Assembly (NCBI RefSeq): GCF_000527095.1
Contig: NZ_AZUN01000001.1
Location: 2,397,501-2,461,500, forward strand
From: Methylomicrobium lacus LW14
Lineage (GTDB): Bacteria; Pseudomonadota; Gammaproteobacteria; Methylococcales; Methylomonadaceae
Length of the DNA: 64,000 nt
Reading direction: 5' to 3'
Part shown: in pieces, positions 26,774 through 35,845 of the stretch
How positions within the stretch are numbered: the first letter of the stretch is position 1
Layout of the letters: every line of letters starts with the position of its first letter
Translations under genes and position numbers: made by a program
The notes under the pieces: generated by a model
The model's input: the letters and a program-made list of their open reading frames with translations, nothing else
Databases searched by the model: none
Told to the model about the DNA's origin: nothing

Positions 26774-27364
26774 CTAGGATTTCTTCTTGCCGATCAACGA
26801 ATTAACCGTATTTCTGACTGGCGCGCTCGATAGATACAGCACGTAAAGGCCGCCCAATACAAACAGGACATACAACACAAAATTGGATGTGCTTGTCTTG
26901 GCGCCGGTGCCGGCGGTGAAGCTCATGTGCGCATCCAGACGCTCGCCTTGATCAGGCACCAGCGTGATGTGAATCAAATATTTGCCCGCATCCGGCACGC
27001 CGTTCGGCAATTCCAGATTGACGGTGCCGGATGAATGCTTTTTGCTGGGTAAAAAGAAGACGCGGGTGCCTTCCGGCTCCTTGGTCACTTCGAACTCAAT
27101 CGACATTTTCCGGTATCTCATGTCCTGATAGTCGAAAACCAATTGGGTCGGGGTATTTGTACCTGGCAGCTTGCCGCAGAACTCCTCGGCCGGATAGGAT
27201 TTAGGCTGATAAGCGGTGTAATGAATCCAATGGCTGGGTTCCAGTTCGAATTTACATTGGTCGGTATCGGTGCCCGCCGCGCCGCCGTGCGCCCAGACCG
27301 CAGCCGACAACAGCAAAGCCGAAAGCCCTAGAAAACCCTTTGCAAAAAAATGTGCTCTGTTCAT
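26774..27364 (-). CDS. membrane-anchored periplasmic protein, possible histidine-brace copper site
   Basis: 196 residues. The signal peptide ends AAVWA, so the predicted mature N-terminus is His26 (HGGAAG). A DAH near the end of the domain (Asp144, His146 in RLDAHMSF) would complete a CopC-like N-terminal-His/Asp/His copper site. One C-terminal membrane helix (about 160-182) is followed by a basic tail. It is otherwise unlike any protein I can name. Adjacency to a cupredoxin supports a copper role. The copper site is inferred from motif positions, not proved. Confidence 0.6.
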   Translation of the reverse strand: MNRAHFFAKGFLGLSALLLSAAVWAHGGAAGTDTDQCKFELEPSHWIHYTAYQPKSYPAEEFCGKLPGTNTPTQLVFDYQDMRYRKMSIEFEVTKEPEGTRVFFLPSKKHSSGTVNLELPNGVPDAGKYLIHITLVPDQGERLDAHMSFTAGTGAKTSTSNFVLYVLFVLGGLYVLYLSSAPVRNTVNSLIGKKKS

Positions 27365-27635
27365 AATGCCTTCCAGTTTTGATAGATTATTATAATTTAA
27401 ACAACAAGCTCTATTCAGCGCTTGAACTCCTCAAAATAACCCTATTTCGAATAAAGCCAATTGCCAGCGGCCCACTCTAGCACATCAAAACCCTTAAATT
27501 CAAGGCAATGATGATCACGCGCGAACGTAACAAAGCCAAACGCCATGACCTGCCAATGTTCTATTGCCATGGAACCCTCATTTCCGTAGACTTACGCCAC
27601 ATTATTCGGATTATTCAAACTGGAGTCCCTAAAAA
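27365..27635. other. intergenic region upstream of pgi
   Basis: A 271-bp divergent gap between the histidine-brace gene and pgi. It is AT-rich near 27380-27420 and likely holds both promoters; no operator is recognised. Confidence 0.5.
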
Positions 27636-29273
27636 ATGTCGTTATTGACTAATTCTAAAGCCTGGACCGCACTCAAAACCCACTTTCAGCACATTCAAAA
27701 CGATTCGATGCGGGATGCTTTCAGGAGAGACCCGGAGCGTTTTAAAAAGTTCTCTCTCCAGCTCAACGACATCATTTTCGATTACTCCAAAAACCGCATC
27801 AACGAAGAAACCGTCTCATTGCTCGTCGAGTTGGCGGAAAGCCAAGGCCTCAAGCAAAAAATCGAGGCGATGTTCAGCGGCGAAATGATCAACACGACCG
27901 AGCGCCGCGCGGTTTTGCATACCGCTCTGCGCAATCGCAGCAATGATCCGGTTTATTTTGCCGGCAAGGATGTGATGCCGGATGTGAATCGGGCCTTGGC
28001 CAAGATGCGCGTCTTTTGCGATCAGGTCAGGTCCGGCGCCTGGAAGGGCTATACCGGCAAGGCGATCACCGACATCGTCAGCATCGGCATCGGCGGTTCC
28101 GGCCTCGGACCGAAGATGGTTTCGGCGGCGCTGAATCCGTACGGCTCGGACAATCTCAAAGTCCATTATGTATCGAATGTCGACCAGACCGATCTGGTCG
28201 AAGTGCTGAAACCGTTGAATGCCGAGACGACCTTGTTCGTGGTAGCCTCGAAGGTATTCAACACCCAGGAAACCATGATGAACGCCAGATCGGCGAAAAA
28301 CTGGTTTCTTGACCGGCTCAAATCCGAAGAGGCGATCGCGAAACATTTCGTCGCGATCTCGACGCATGCGGAGAATGTCGCCAAATTCGGCATCGATCCC
28401 GACAACATGTTCGAATTCTGGGACTGGGTCGGCGGACGCTATTCGCTGTGGTCTTCGGTCGGCTTGTCGATCGCGCTGCAAATCGGCATGGACCATTTCG
28501 AGGAATTACTGCAAGGCGCGCATGAGGCCGACCTGCACTTCCGCCATACGCCATTCGACAAGAACATTCCGGTCATCATGGCGCTGCTTGGCGTCTGGTA
28601 CAACAATTTCTTCGACGCCGACTCGCATGCGGTGATTCCTTACGACCAGTCGATGCGCTTTTTTTCCGATTACATGCAGCAAGGCGACATGGAAAGCAAC
28701 GGCAAGAGCGTCGATAGGGACGGCAACCGGGTCGATTACAGCACCGGCCCGATCATTTGGGGACAGCCCGGCACCAACGGCCAGCACGCCTTCTTCCAAT
28801 TGATTCACCAAGGCACCAAGCTGATCCCGTGCGACTTCATGGCGGCCGCGAACAGCCATTACGACTTGCCCGAGCACCACGACATCCTGATCTCGAATTT
28901 TCTCGCCCAGCCCGAAGCCTTGATGAACGGCCTGACCGAGGACGAAGTGAGGGCCAGATTGTCGCCTGAAGACCTCGCCGACCCGGTCCTGGTCGCGTCG
29001 AAAGTGTTTGACGGCAACAAACCGTCCAATTCCTTCCTGTTCAAAAAGATGACACCCAGAACCTTGGGCTCGCTGATCGCGTTTTACGAGCATAAGATTT
29101 TCACCCAGGGCGTGATCTGGCATATCAATTCGTTTGACCAGATGGGCGTCGAACTGGGCAAGGTGCTCGCGAGGGTGATTTTACCGGAGCTGAAGAGCAA
29201 CGATACCGTCGTCAGCCATGACTGCTCGACGAATGCGCTGATCAATGCATATAAACACTATCGGGAAGCTTGA
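27636..29273 (+). CDS. pgi: glucose-6-phosphate isomerase
   Basis: 545 residues, ATG 27636 preceded by GGAG. Two SIS domains are present: IGIGGSGLGPKMVSAAL, FWDWVGGRYSLWSSVGLSIAL (active-site and phosphate loop), and the family signature GSLIAFYEHKIFTQGVIWHINSFDQMGVELGK-type block near 465-500. It interconverts glucose-6-P and fructose-6-P. In a methanotroph this would serve the ribulose monophosphate cycle and glycogen handling (inference). Confidence 0.96.
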   Translation: MSLLTNSKAWTALKTHFQHIQNDSMRDAFRRDPERFKKFSLQLNDIIFDYSKNRINEETVSLLVELAESQGLKQKIEAMFSGEMINTTERRAVLHTALRNRSNDPVYFAGKDVMPDVNRALAKMRVFCDQVRSGAWKGYTGKAITDIVSIGIGGSGLGPKMVSAALNPYGSDNLKVHYVSNVDQTDLVEVLKPLNAETTLFVVASKVFNTQETMMNARSAKNWFLDRLKSEEAIAKHFVAISTHAENVAKFGIDPDNMFEFWDWVGGRYSLWSSVGLSIALQIGMDHFEELLQGAHEADLHFRHTPFDKNIPVIMALLGVWYNNFFDADSHAVIPYDQSMRFFSDYMQQGDMESNGKSVDRDGNRVDYSTGPIIWGQPGTNGQHAFFQLIHQGTKLIPCDFMAAANSHYDLPEHHDILISNFLAQPEALMNGLTEDEVRARLSPEDLADPVLVASKVFDGNKPSNSFLFKKMTPRTLGSLIAFYEHKIFTQGVIWHINSFDQMGVELGKVLARVILPELKSNDTVVSHDCSTNALINAYKHYREA

Positions 29274-29378
29274 TGCCGAACGAAAGTCGCTTCGATGATG
29301 CCGCAGGGACCGAAATTTTGAATCCTCGATTCCGCGGCGCTCCATTGATGCTACGCGATGCTTTTCTGCAAACCTAAG

Positions 29379-29840
29379 TCAGCGCCGGGACTTAAAAAAG
29401 TTTTTTAATAGCCCCGAGCATTCAGCTTCCAACACACCGCCCTGCCAATCCACGCGATGATTCAAAAACGGCGCATCGGTAAGGTTCAAGGCATGGCAGA
29501 CCGCCCCACGCTTCGGATCGAAAGCGCCGAATACCAACCTTTTGACCCGCGCATGGCTGATCGCCCCCATGCACATCACGCAGGGCTCCAGCGTCACATA
29601 CAAGGTCGCATCGATCAGGCGGTAATTGCCCACCGCGCTGCCCGCCGCGCGCAGCGCGATGATTTCCGCATGCGCGGTCGGATCGTTCATCCCGATCGGG
29701 CTATTCCAGCCCTCGGCCAAGCAGCGATCATCCCTGACCACGACCGCGCCGACCGGCACCTCGCCGAGCGCCTCGGCCCGCTCGGCGAGCCTGAAGGCAT
29801 GGCGCATCCAGGCGGCATCGTCGGTTTCGCTTACTCCCAT
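29379..29840 (-). CDS. tadA: tRNA-specific adenosine deaminase
   Basis: 153 residues: zinc-dependent deaminase motif HAEI (His57, Glu59) with PCVMC (Cys87, Cys90) and an ISHARVKRLVFGAFDPKRGAV block. It makes the A34-to-I change in the tRNA-Arg wobble base. It overlaps the guaA end by 10 nt, which is unusual coupling. Confidence 0.94.
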   Translation of the reverse strand: MGVSETDDAAWMRHAFRLAERAEALGEVPVGAVVVRDDRCLAEGWNSPIGMNDPTAHAEIIALRAAGSAVGNYRLIDATLYVTLEPCVMCMGAISHARVKRLVFGAFDPKRGAVCHALNLTDAPFLNHRVDWQGGVLEAECSGLLKNFFKSRR

Positions 29841-31417
29841 TCAATCGTCGCGGGCGGCTTGCCGGAAATGTCGTAAGTGACCCGCGAGATGCCCGGCACT
29901 TCGTTGATGATCCGCCGCGACACCAGGTCGAGAAAATCGTAAGGCAGATGCGCCCAGCGCGCGGTCATGAAATCGATCGTCTCGACCGCCCGCAGCGCGA
30001 CCACGTAATCGTAGCGGCGGCCGTCGCCCATCACGCCGACCGACTTGACCGGCAGGAACACCGCGAAGGCCTGGCTGACTTGTTGGTATAAGTCGTGGCG
30101 GTACAGTTCCTCGATGAAAATCGCATCGGCCCTGCGGAGCAGATCGGCGTAGTCCTTCTTGACCTCGCCCAGGATGCGCACGCCCAGGCCCGGCCCCGGA
30201 AACGGATGCCGGTGGATCATGTCGGCCGGCAGGCCCAGCTCCAGACCCAGCTTTCTGACTTCATCCTTGAACAGTTCGCGCAGCGGCTCGACCAGTTTCA
30301 ATTTCATGTTTTCGGGCAGGCCGCCGACATTGTGATGCGACTTGATCAGGTGCGCCTTGCCGCTTTTCGCACCGGCCGATTCGATCACGTCAGGGTAAAT
30401 GGTGCCCTGCGCCAGCCATTTCGCGTCGGTCAACTTGCCGGCTTCCTCGTCGAAGATTTCGACGAACAAATTGCCGATGATCTTGCGCTTCCGTTCGGGA
30501 TCGGCCTCACCGCTTAATGCGGCCAGGTAGCGCGGCTCCGCATCGACCCGGATCACCTTGATGCCCATGTGCTCGGCGAACATCGCCATCACCTGGTCGC
30601 CTTCATGCAGACGCAACAGGCCGGTATCGACGAATACGCAGGTCAGCTGATCGCCGATCGCCTTGTGCAAGAGCGCCGCGACCACAGACGAATCGACGCC
30701 GCCGGACAGCCCCAGAATCACCTGATCGCTGCCGACCTTCGCGCGCACCGATTCAATGCTGTCCTCGATGATATTGTCCGCGGTCCACAGCGCCTCGCAG
30801 CCGCAAATCTCCAGCACGAAGCGTGCGAGTATCCGGCCGCCCTGCTTCGTGTGCGTGACCTCGGGATGAAACTGCAAGCCGTAAAAGTTTTTTTCTTCGT
30901 TCGCGATGCCCGCAATCGGCGCGCCTTCCGAACTTGCGATCAGCTTGAAGCCTTCAGGCAACTCAGTGACCCGGTCGCCGTGGCTCATCCAGACATCCAA
31001 GAGGCCATAGCCTTCCTGTGACACATGATCCTCGATATCGGCCAGCAATTTAGAATGCCCGCGCGCCCGGATTTGCGCATAGCCGAATTCGCGGTGGCTG
31101 GACGATTCGACCGTGCCGCCGAGCTGTTCGGTCATCGTCTGCAAGCCGTAGCAGATGCCCAGCACCGGCACGCCGGCCTCGAACACAGACTGCGGCGCCC
31201 GCGGCGTGCCGCCGCTGGTCACCGTTTCGGGGCCGCCGGACAAAATGATGCCGTTCGGCGCGAATTGCTTGATCTCGTCGGCGCTGCATTCGCAGGAAAA
31301 AATTTCCGAATACACGCCGATTTCGCGAATCCGGCGCGCGATCAGTTGGGTGTATTGCGAGCCGAAATCCAGGATCAGGATTTTGTCGGTATGGATGTTC
31401 GCGTGCGTATGTTGCAT
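29831..31417 (-). CDS. guaA: GMP synthase (glutamine-hydrolysing)
   Basis: 528 residues from ATG 31417; a longer reading adds a non-family tail. The N-terminal glutamine amidotransferase has ILDFGSQYTQLIARRIRE and VLGICYGLQ (nucleophile Cys). The PP-loop synthetase has LGLSGGVDSSV. The C-terminal dimer domain ends VTYDISGKPPATIEWE, the usual GuaA end. It makes GMP from XMP, and guaB precedes it. Confidence 0.96.
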   Translation of the reverse strand: MQHTHANIHTDKILILDFGSQYTQLIARRIREIGVYSEIFSCECSADEIKQFAPNGIILSGGPETVTSGGTPRAPQSVFEAGVPVLGICYGLQTMTEQLGGTVESSSHREFGYAQIRARGHSKLLADIEDHVSQEGYGLLDVWMSHGDRVTELPEGFKLIASSEGAPIAGIANEEKNFYGLQFHPEVTHTKQGGRILARFVLEICGCEALWTADNIIEDSIESVRAKVGSDQVILGLSGGVDSSVVAALLHKAIGDQLTCVFVDTGLLRLHEGDQVMAMFAEHMGIKVIRVDAEPRYLAALSGEADPERKRKIIGNLFVEIFDEEAGKLTDAKWLAQGTIYPDVIESAGAKSGKAHLIKSHHNVGGLPENMKLKLVEPLRELFKDEVRKLGLELGLPADMIHRHPFPGPGLGVRILGEVKKDYADLLRRADAIFIEELYRHDLYQQVSQAFAVFLPVKSVGVMGDGRRYDYVVALRAVETIDFMTARWAHLPYDFLDLVSRRIINEVPGISRVTYDISGKPPATIEWE

Positions 31418-31450
31418 GTCTAAAACTCGTTGACCAGGTCTATAAAAAAA

Positions 31451-31476
31451 CAAAGGGCTCGATAAAGAGCCCTTTG
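31451..31476 (-). terminator. terminator between guaB and guaA
   Basis: Stem caaagggctc (31451-31460) with gagccctttg (31467-31476) and a six-base loop, followed on the minus strand by a T-run (complement of ataaaaaaa). It would partly stop transcription from guaB before guaA, so guaA may have a second promoter or be attenuated. Confidence 0.8.
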
Positions 31477-31482
31477 TCCCAA

Positions 31483-31512
31483 GGCGGATGCGCGAAGCTG
31501 ATCCGCCCTACA
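31483..31512. repeat. dispersed repeat, aaggcggatgcg...gatccgccctac
   Basis: An inverted-repeat element of the GTAGGGCGGAT...ATCCGCC type; a similar one is at 38941-38971. Short repeats of this kind are common between genes of related bacteria. Confidence 0.6.
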
Positions 31513-31522
31513 TGAAGCTATC

Positions 31523-32989
31523 TCAATCCAGCCGGTAATTCGGCGCTTCCTTCGTGATCGTCACGTCGTGCACATGGCTTTCGCGCATGCCGGCGCTGGT
31601 TACGCGCACAAACTGCGCCCTATCGTGCATGATAGAGATCGTCTGGCTGCCGGTGTAACCCATGCTGGCGCGGATGCCGCCGAGCAACTGATGGATCACC
31701 GCAATCAGGCTGCCTTTGTACGGCACTCGGCCTTCGATGCCTTCCGGCACCAGTTTTTCGGCCGAATCGGTTTCTTCCTGGAAATAACGGTCGCTGGAAC
31801 CCTGCGTCTGCGCCATCGCGCCGAGTGACCCCATGCCCCGGTAGGATTTATACGAACGCCCCTGAAACAATTCGGTCTCGCCCGGCGCTTCCTCGGTGCC
31901 GGCGAACAGGCCGCCGAGCATCACCGCATAGGCGCCCGCCGCCAAGGCTTTCGCGACATCGCCGGAATAGCGGATGCCGCCGTCGCCGATCAACGGCACA
32001 CCGGTGCCTTTCAGCGCCAGTGCGACATTGCTGATCGCGGTGATCTGCGGCACGCCGACGCCGGCGACGATGCGGGTGGTGCAGATCGAGCCCGGACCGA
32101 TGCCGACCTTGACGCCGTCCGCGCCGGCTTCGACCAGCGCCAGTGCCGCTTCTGCGGTCGCGATATTGCCGCCGATCACCTGCACGTTCGGATAATGCTG
32201 CTTGACCCAGCGCACCCGGTCCAATACGCCCTGCGAATGGCCGTGCGCGGTATCGACCACGATCACATCGACGCCGGCCGCGACCAATGCCTCGACGCGC
32301 TCTTCGGTGCCGTGTCCGGTGCCGACCGCCGCGCCGACGCGCAATCTTTCCAACTCGTCCTTGCAGGCCTGCGGGTAGTCTTTCGCTTTTTGAATGTCCT
32401 TGACCGTGATCATGCCGCGCAAATGAAACGCATCATTCACGACCAACACTTTTTCGATCCGGTGCTTATGCAATAACGCGATCGCTTCCTTGCGGTCGGC
32501 ATTCTCGCTGACCGTGACCAGGCGATCCTTCGGCGTCATGATTTTGGTGACCGGCTCATCATAGCGGGTTTCGAAGCGCATATCGCGGCTGGTCACGATA
32601 CCGACCAGTTCATCGCCGTCCACGACCGGCACCCCGGAAATATTTTTCGCGCGGGTCAAGCGGATCACATCGCGAATGCTGGTCTCCGGCGTTACCGTGA
32701 TCGGGTCCTTGATCACGCCGCTTTCGTATTTTTTGACGCTGCTCACTTCGCGCGCCTGCTGCTCGGCGGTCATATTCTTATGAATGATGCCGATGCCGCC
32801 TTCCTGCGCCATCGCAATCGCCAGCCGGGCCTCGGTTACCGTATCCATCGCCGCGGAAACCAGCGGAATGTTCAACGTAATGTCGCGCGTCAGCCGCGTC
32901 TTCAATTCGACTTCACGCGGCAAAACGGTCGAGTGCGCAGGCACCAATAACACGTCATCAAATGTGAGCGCTTCTTGAACTATATGCAT
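31523..32989 (-). CDS. guaB: IMP dehydrogenase
   Basis: 488 residues: TIM barrel with the DVVLVPAHSTVLPREV-type opening (FDDVLLVPAHSTVLP), two CBS domains (about 95-205), VKVGIGPGSICTTRIVAGVGVPQ with the catalytic Cys, and the YRGMGSLGAM flap. It catalyses the NAD-dependent step from IMP to XMP. It is the upstream gene of the guanine-nucleotide pair. Confidence 0.96.
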   Translation of the reverse strand: MHIVQEALTFDDVLLVPAHSTVLPREVELKTRLTRDITLNIPLVSAAMDTVTEARLAIAMAQEGGIGIIHKNMTAEQQAREVSSVKKYESGVIKDPITVTPETSIRDVIRLTRAKNISGVPVVDGDELVGIVTSRDMRFETRYDEPVTKIMTPKDRLVTVSENADRKEAIALLHKHRIEKVLVVNDAFHLRGMITVKDIQKAKDYPQACKDELERLRVGAAVGTGHGTEERVEALVAAGVDVIVVDTAHGHSQGVLDRVRWVKQHYPNVQVIGGNIATAEAALALVEAGADGVKVGIGPGSICTTRIVAGVGVPQITAISNVALALKGTGVPLIGDGGIRYSGDVAKALAAGAYAVMLGGLFAGTEEAPGETELFQGRSYKSYRGMGSLGAMAQTQGSSDRYFQEETDSAEKLVPEGIEGRVPYKGSLIAVIHQLLGGIRASMGYTGSQTISIMHDRAQFVRVTSAGMRESHVHDVTITKEAPNYRLD

Positions 32990-33094
32990 AAACCGGACCT
33001 AAAAGCAATTAAATAACCGTATACTTTATCATAACTAACGCATTTTTTATAGCGGCTTTTTGCGCTTGATTGTGCGCACTCTACCGGCCTGCCG

Positions 33095-33937
33095 CTAATT
33101 CTCGCGCTCAAACCTGCGCTGCATCGCTTCTTCTTTGGCATCCTTGATGACCTTCATCACGCCTTTTAGATCCGCCTTTTTGTCGCTGCTTTTGAAGCGA
33201 CCGGTCAGCGGCGTGTCAGGATTCAAGCTACCGCTTTCGTAGAGCTTCCAGATTTCCTTGCCGTAACGCGTGGTCAGCAGCTCCGGCGCAAACTGGCCGA
33301 AATAGGTCGCCAGGTTATTGACGTCCCGCTCCAGCATCCTCGCGGCGTTATTGTTGGCGGCGGCATCGACCGCCTGTGGCAAGTCGATGATGACAGGCCC
33401 CTGGCCGTCGACCAGGATGTTATATTCGGAAAGATCGCCGTGGATGATGCCGGCGCAGAGCATTTTGACGACCTCCCGGATCAGGAATTGATGGAATTCC
33501 AGCGCCTGTTCGTGAGTTAGCTCCAGGTCGTTCAAGCGGGGAGCCGCGTTGCCGTCCTCGTCGGTGATCAGTTCCATCAACAAGACGCCTTCGATAAAGT
33601 TGTGCGGCTTCGGCACGCGGATGCCGGCGCCCGCAAGCCGGTACAACGCATCGACTTCGGCATTCTGCCACAGGGCTTCCTGTTGCTGTTGGCCGTAGCG
33701 GGTGTTTTTTTGCATCGCCCGCGCCTGGCGGCTATTGCGGGTTTTGCGCCCTTCGCTGTATTGCGCCTGTTTATGGAAGCCGCGCTTGCTGGCTTCCTTG
33801 TAAACCTTCGCGCAACGGATTTCGCCTTCGGAGGCCACCACATAAACGGCCGCTTCCTTGCCGCTTTTCAAAGGCCGCAGCACTTCATCGATCAGGCCGG
33901 CTTCCACCAAGGGTTCGAGAGTTTTTGGGGTTTTCAT
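33095..33937 (-). CDS. RIO1-family protein kinase, PA4780-type
   Basis: 280 residues. The kinase core shows the lysine region GKEAAVYVV.., IIHGDLSEYNILV (catalytic loop with Asp) and VIIDLPQAVDAA (metal Asp). The basic stretch KTRNSRQARAMQKNTRYG is typical of the bacterial RIO group. Archaeal and eukaryotic relatives act in ribosome maturation; the bacterial role is less clear. It is divergent from dbpA, an RNA helicase used in 50S assembly, so a ribosome-related role is a fair inference. Confidence 0.88.
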   Translation of the reverse strand: MKTPKTLEPLVEAGLIDEVLRPLKSGKEAAVYVVASEGEIRCAKVYKEASKRGFHKQAQYSEGRKTRNSRQARAMQKNTRYGQQQQEALWQNAEVDALYRLAGAGIRVPKPHNFIEGVLLMELITDEDGNAAPRLNDLELTHEQALEFHQFLIREVVKMLCAGIIHGDLSEYNILVDGQGPVIIDLPQAVDAAANNNAARMLERDVNNLATYFGQFAPELLTTRYGKEIWKLYESGSLNPDTPLTGRFKSSDKKADLKGVMKVIKDAKEEAMQRRFEREN

Positions 33938-34061
33938 GACAGGCTTTATACCCTAGTTTGTAAAGTGTGAAAATAAAGGCGTCAATTCGCCGCAGCCAAA
34001 AATCGGAGAGCCCTTATCTGTTATGATAGCGGTTATTTCCATTCCTTGAGACCCATCATTC

Positions 34062-35444
34062 GTGTCCAACTCCAATTTCCTCGATTTATTAAGCCCCGCC
34101 CTGCGCGCCAATCTCGACTCGCTGGGCTACCAGCACATGACGCCGATTCAAGAAGCCAGCCTCCCGGCTATTTTAAAAGGCCAGGACTTAATTGCCCAGG
34201 CTAAAACCGGCAGCGGCAAAACCGTCGCCTTCGGCATCGGCCTGTTAACCCGGCTCGACCCGCAGGATTACCAGGTTCAGGCGCTGATTCTCTGCCCGAC
34301 CCGCGAACTGGCCGATCAGGTCAGCAAAGAAATTCGCCGCCTCGCCCGCTTCATCCCGAATATCAAATTACTCAGCCTGTGCGGCGGCACGCCGATTCGC
34401 CCACAATACGAGTCGCTGCAACAGCACAGCCCGCATATCGTGGTCGGCACGCCGGGGCGAATTCAACAGCATCTGGATAAAGGCACCCTGAATCCGGACC
34501 AAATCAACACGCTGGTGCTGGATGAAGCCGACCGCATGCTGGACATGGGCTTTTACGACGACATCATCAAGATCATCAAGGCCACGCCGAAAGACCGGCA
34601 ATCGTTATTATTCTCGGCGACTTATCCTGACGAAATCAAGAAAATGAGCGCCGGCATTCAAAAAAATCCGGTCGAAGTCAAAGTTGAAATCACGCACCGT
34701 GACAATCCGATCGAGCAATTGTTTTTTGAAATCAGCCATGCTGAAAGAAGCAACCATTTAGTCACGTTGCTGGCCCATTACCGCCCCGAATCGGCGGTGA
34801 TTTTCTGCAATACCAAAGTCCAGTGCCAGGAGGTCGCGGACGAACTCGAAAAACACGGCCAGCATGCCCTGGTATTGAACGGCGACCTGGAACAAAAAGA
34901 CCGCGACCGGGTATTATTGCTGTTCACCAACAAAAGCTGCCCGCTGTTGATCGCCACCGATGTCGCCGCACGCGGCCTGGATATCAAGGACTTAGAGGCG
35001 GTAATCAATTACGAAATTCCCTACGAACCCGAAGTTTATATTCACCGTATCGGCCGCACCGGCAGAGCCGGCAAAGAAGGCCTGGCGCTGAGTCTGTATA
35101 GCCCCAGAGATGCCCATAGAATCAACGCGATTGAGGATTATCAGCAACATCCTGTCACTTACGTAGATATCGCCACCTTGCAACCGGCAACAAAGGTTGA
35201 GCTCACGGCGCCGATGATCACCCTTTGCATCGACGGCGGACGCAAAAGCAAAATCCGGCCCGGCGATATTCTAGGCGCTTTGACCGGCGCGGCGGGGATT
35301 GAAGGCAAGTCTGTCGGCAAAATCGATATTACCGATAATTATTCTTATGTCGCCATCGAGAGAAGTATGGCCAATCAGGCGGTCAAGCAATTGGCGGACG
35401 GCACGATTAAGGGGCGTAAGCTTAGGGTTTGGAAGGTTCGTTGA
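34062..35444 (+). CDS. dbpA: ATP-dependent RNA helicase DbpA
   Basis: 460 residues from GTG 34062. DEAD-box motifs: AQAKTGSGKT (I), PTRELADQV (Ia), DEAD (II; VLDEADRMLDMGF), SAT (III) and HRIGRTGR (VI). The C-terminal DbpA RNA-binding domain (about 385-460; ITLCIDGGRKSKIRPGD...YVAIERS) recognises hairpin 92 of 23S rRNA in the family. It assists 50S assembly. Confidence 0.94.
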   Translation: MSNSNFLDLLSPALRANLDSLGYQHMTPIQEASLPAILKGQDLIAQAKTGSGKTVAFGIGLLTRLDPQDYQVQALILCPTRELADQVSKEIRRLARFIPNIKLLSLCGGTPIRPQYESLQQHSPHIVVGTPGRIQQHLDKGTLNPDQINTLVLDEADRMLDMGFYDDIIKIIKATPKDRQSLLFSATYPDEIKKMSAGIQKNPVEVKVEITHRDNPIEQLFFEISHAERSNHLVTLLAHYRPESAVIFCNTKVQCQEVADELEKHGQHALVLNGDLEQKDRDRVLLLFTNKSCPLLIATDVAARGLDIKDLEAVINYEIPYEPEVYIHRIGRTGRAGKEGLALSLYSPRDAHRINAIEDYQQHPVTYVDIATLQPATKVELTAPMITLCIDGGRKSKIRPGDILGALTGAAGIEGKSVGKIDITDNYSYVAIERSMANQAVKQLADGTIKGRKLRVWKVR

Positions 35445-35454
35445 GCGAATCTAG

Positions 35455-35845
35455 ATGAGCATAGCCCGGATGAAGCTTTGCGTAATCCGAGGGAACTATG
35501 CTCCGCTCCCCCGGATTCCACTGCGTTGCATCCGGGCTTCTCTAAAGCGGCCCTTGTTGCCAAGTCCCCGTGCCTATATTTTTATCAGTTTTTCGTTCCT
35601 CGGAAATTTCGATCAGTTCATGTTTAAAGACAAAAAGTTTTCAGGCTTCTCTCCGCGGTCAATGCCGCACGATGTAATCGGAGGGTTGGCCTCAATCTAC
35701 TGTGACGGATTGTATCCAAGCCCGGAACGAGGTCCAACCTTCCGAAACCTTTTATCTTTAAAAATGCCGCTCCTTTCCTAACCTTTCGAATGCAGTTAAG
35801 GCGTTGAATCTAAGTCATTTTGAACAACACTTTCGGTTTTTCGCA
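35455..35845. other. intergenic region with dispersed repeat and gene remnant-like tail
   Basis: The stretch 35462-35541 is a dispersed inverted repeat (tagcccggatgaagc... to ...ttgcatccgggct), a widespread type in gammaproteobacteria. The rest, to the IS110 end, is low-coding; a 53-residue open frame at 35620-35781 has no recognised family and is not called. Confidence 0.6.

Noticed and set aside
35620..35781. 53-codon open frame between dbpA and IS110
   Set aside because: No ribosome site or recognisable family; likely repeat-derived.
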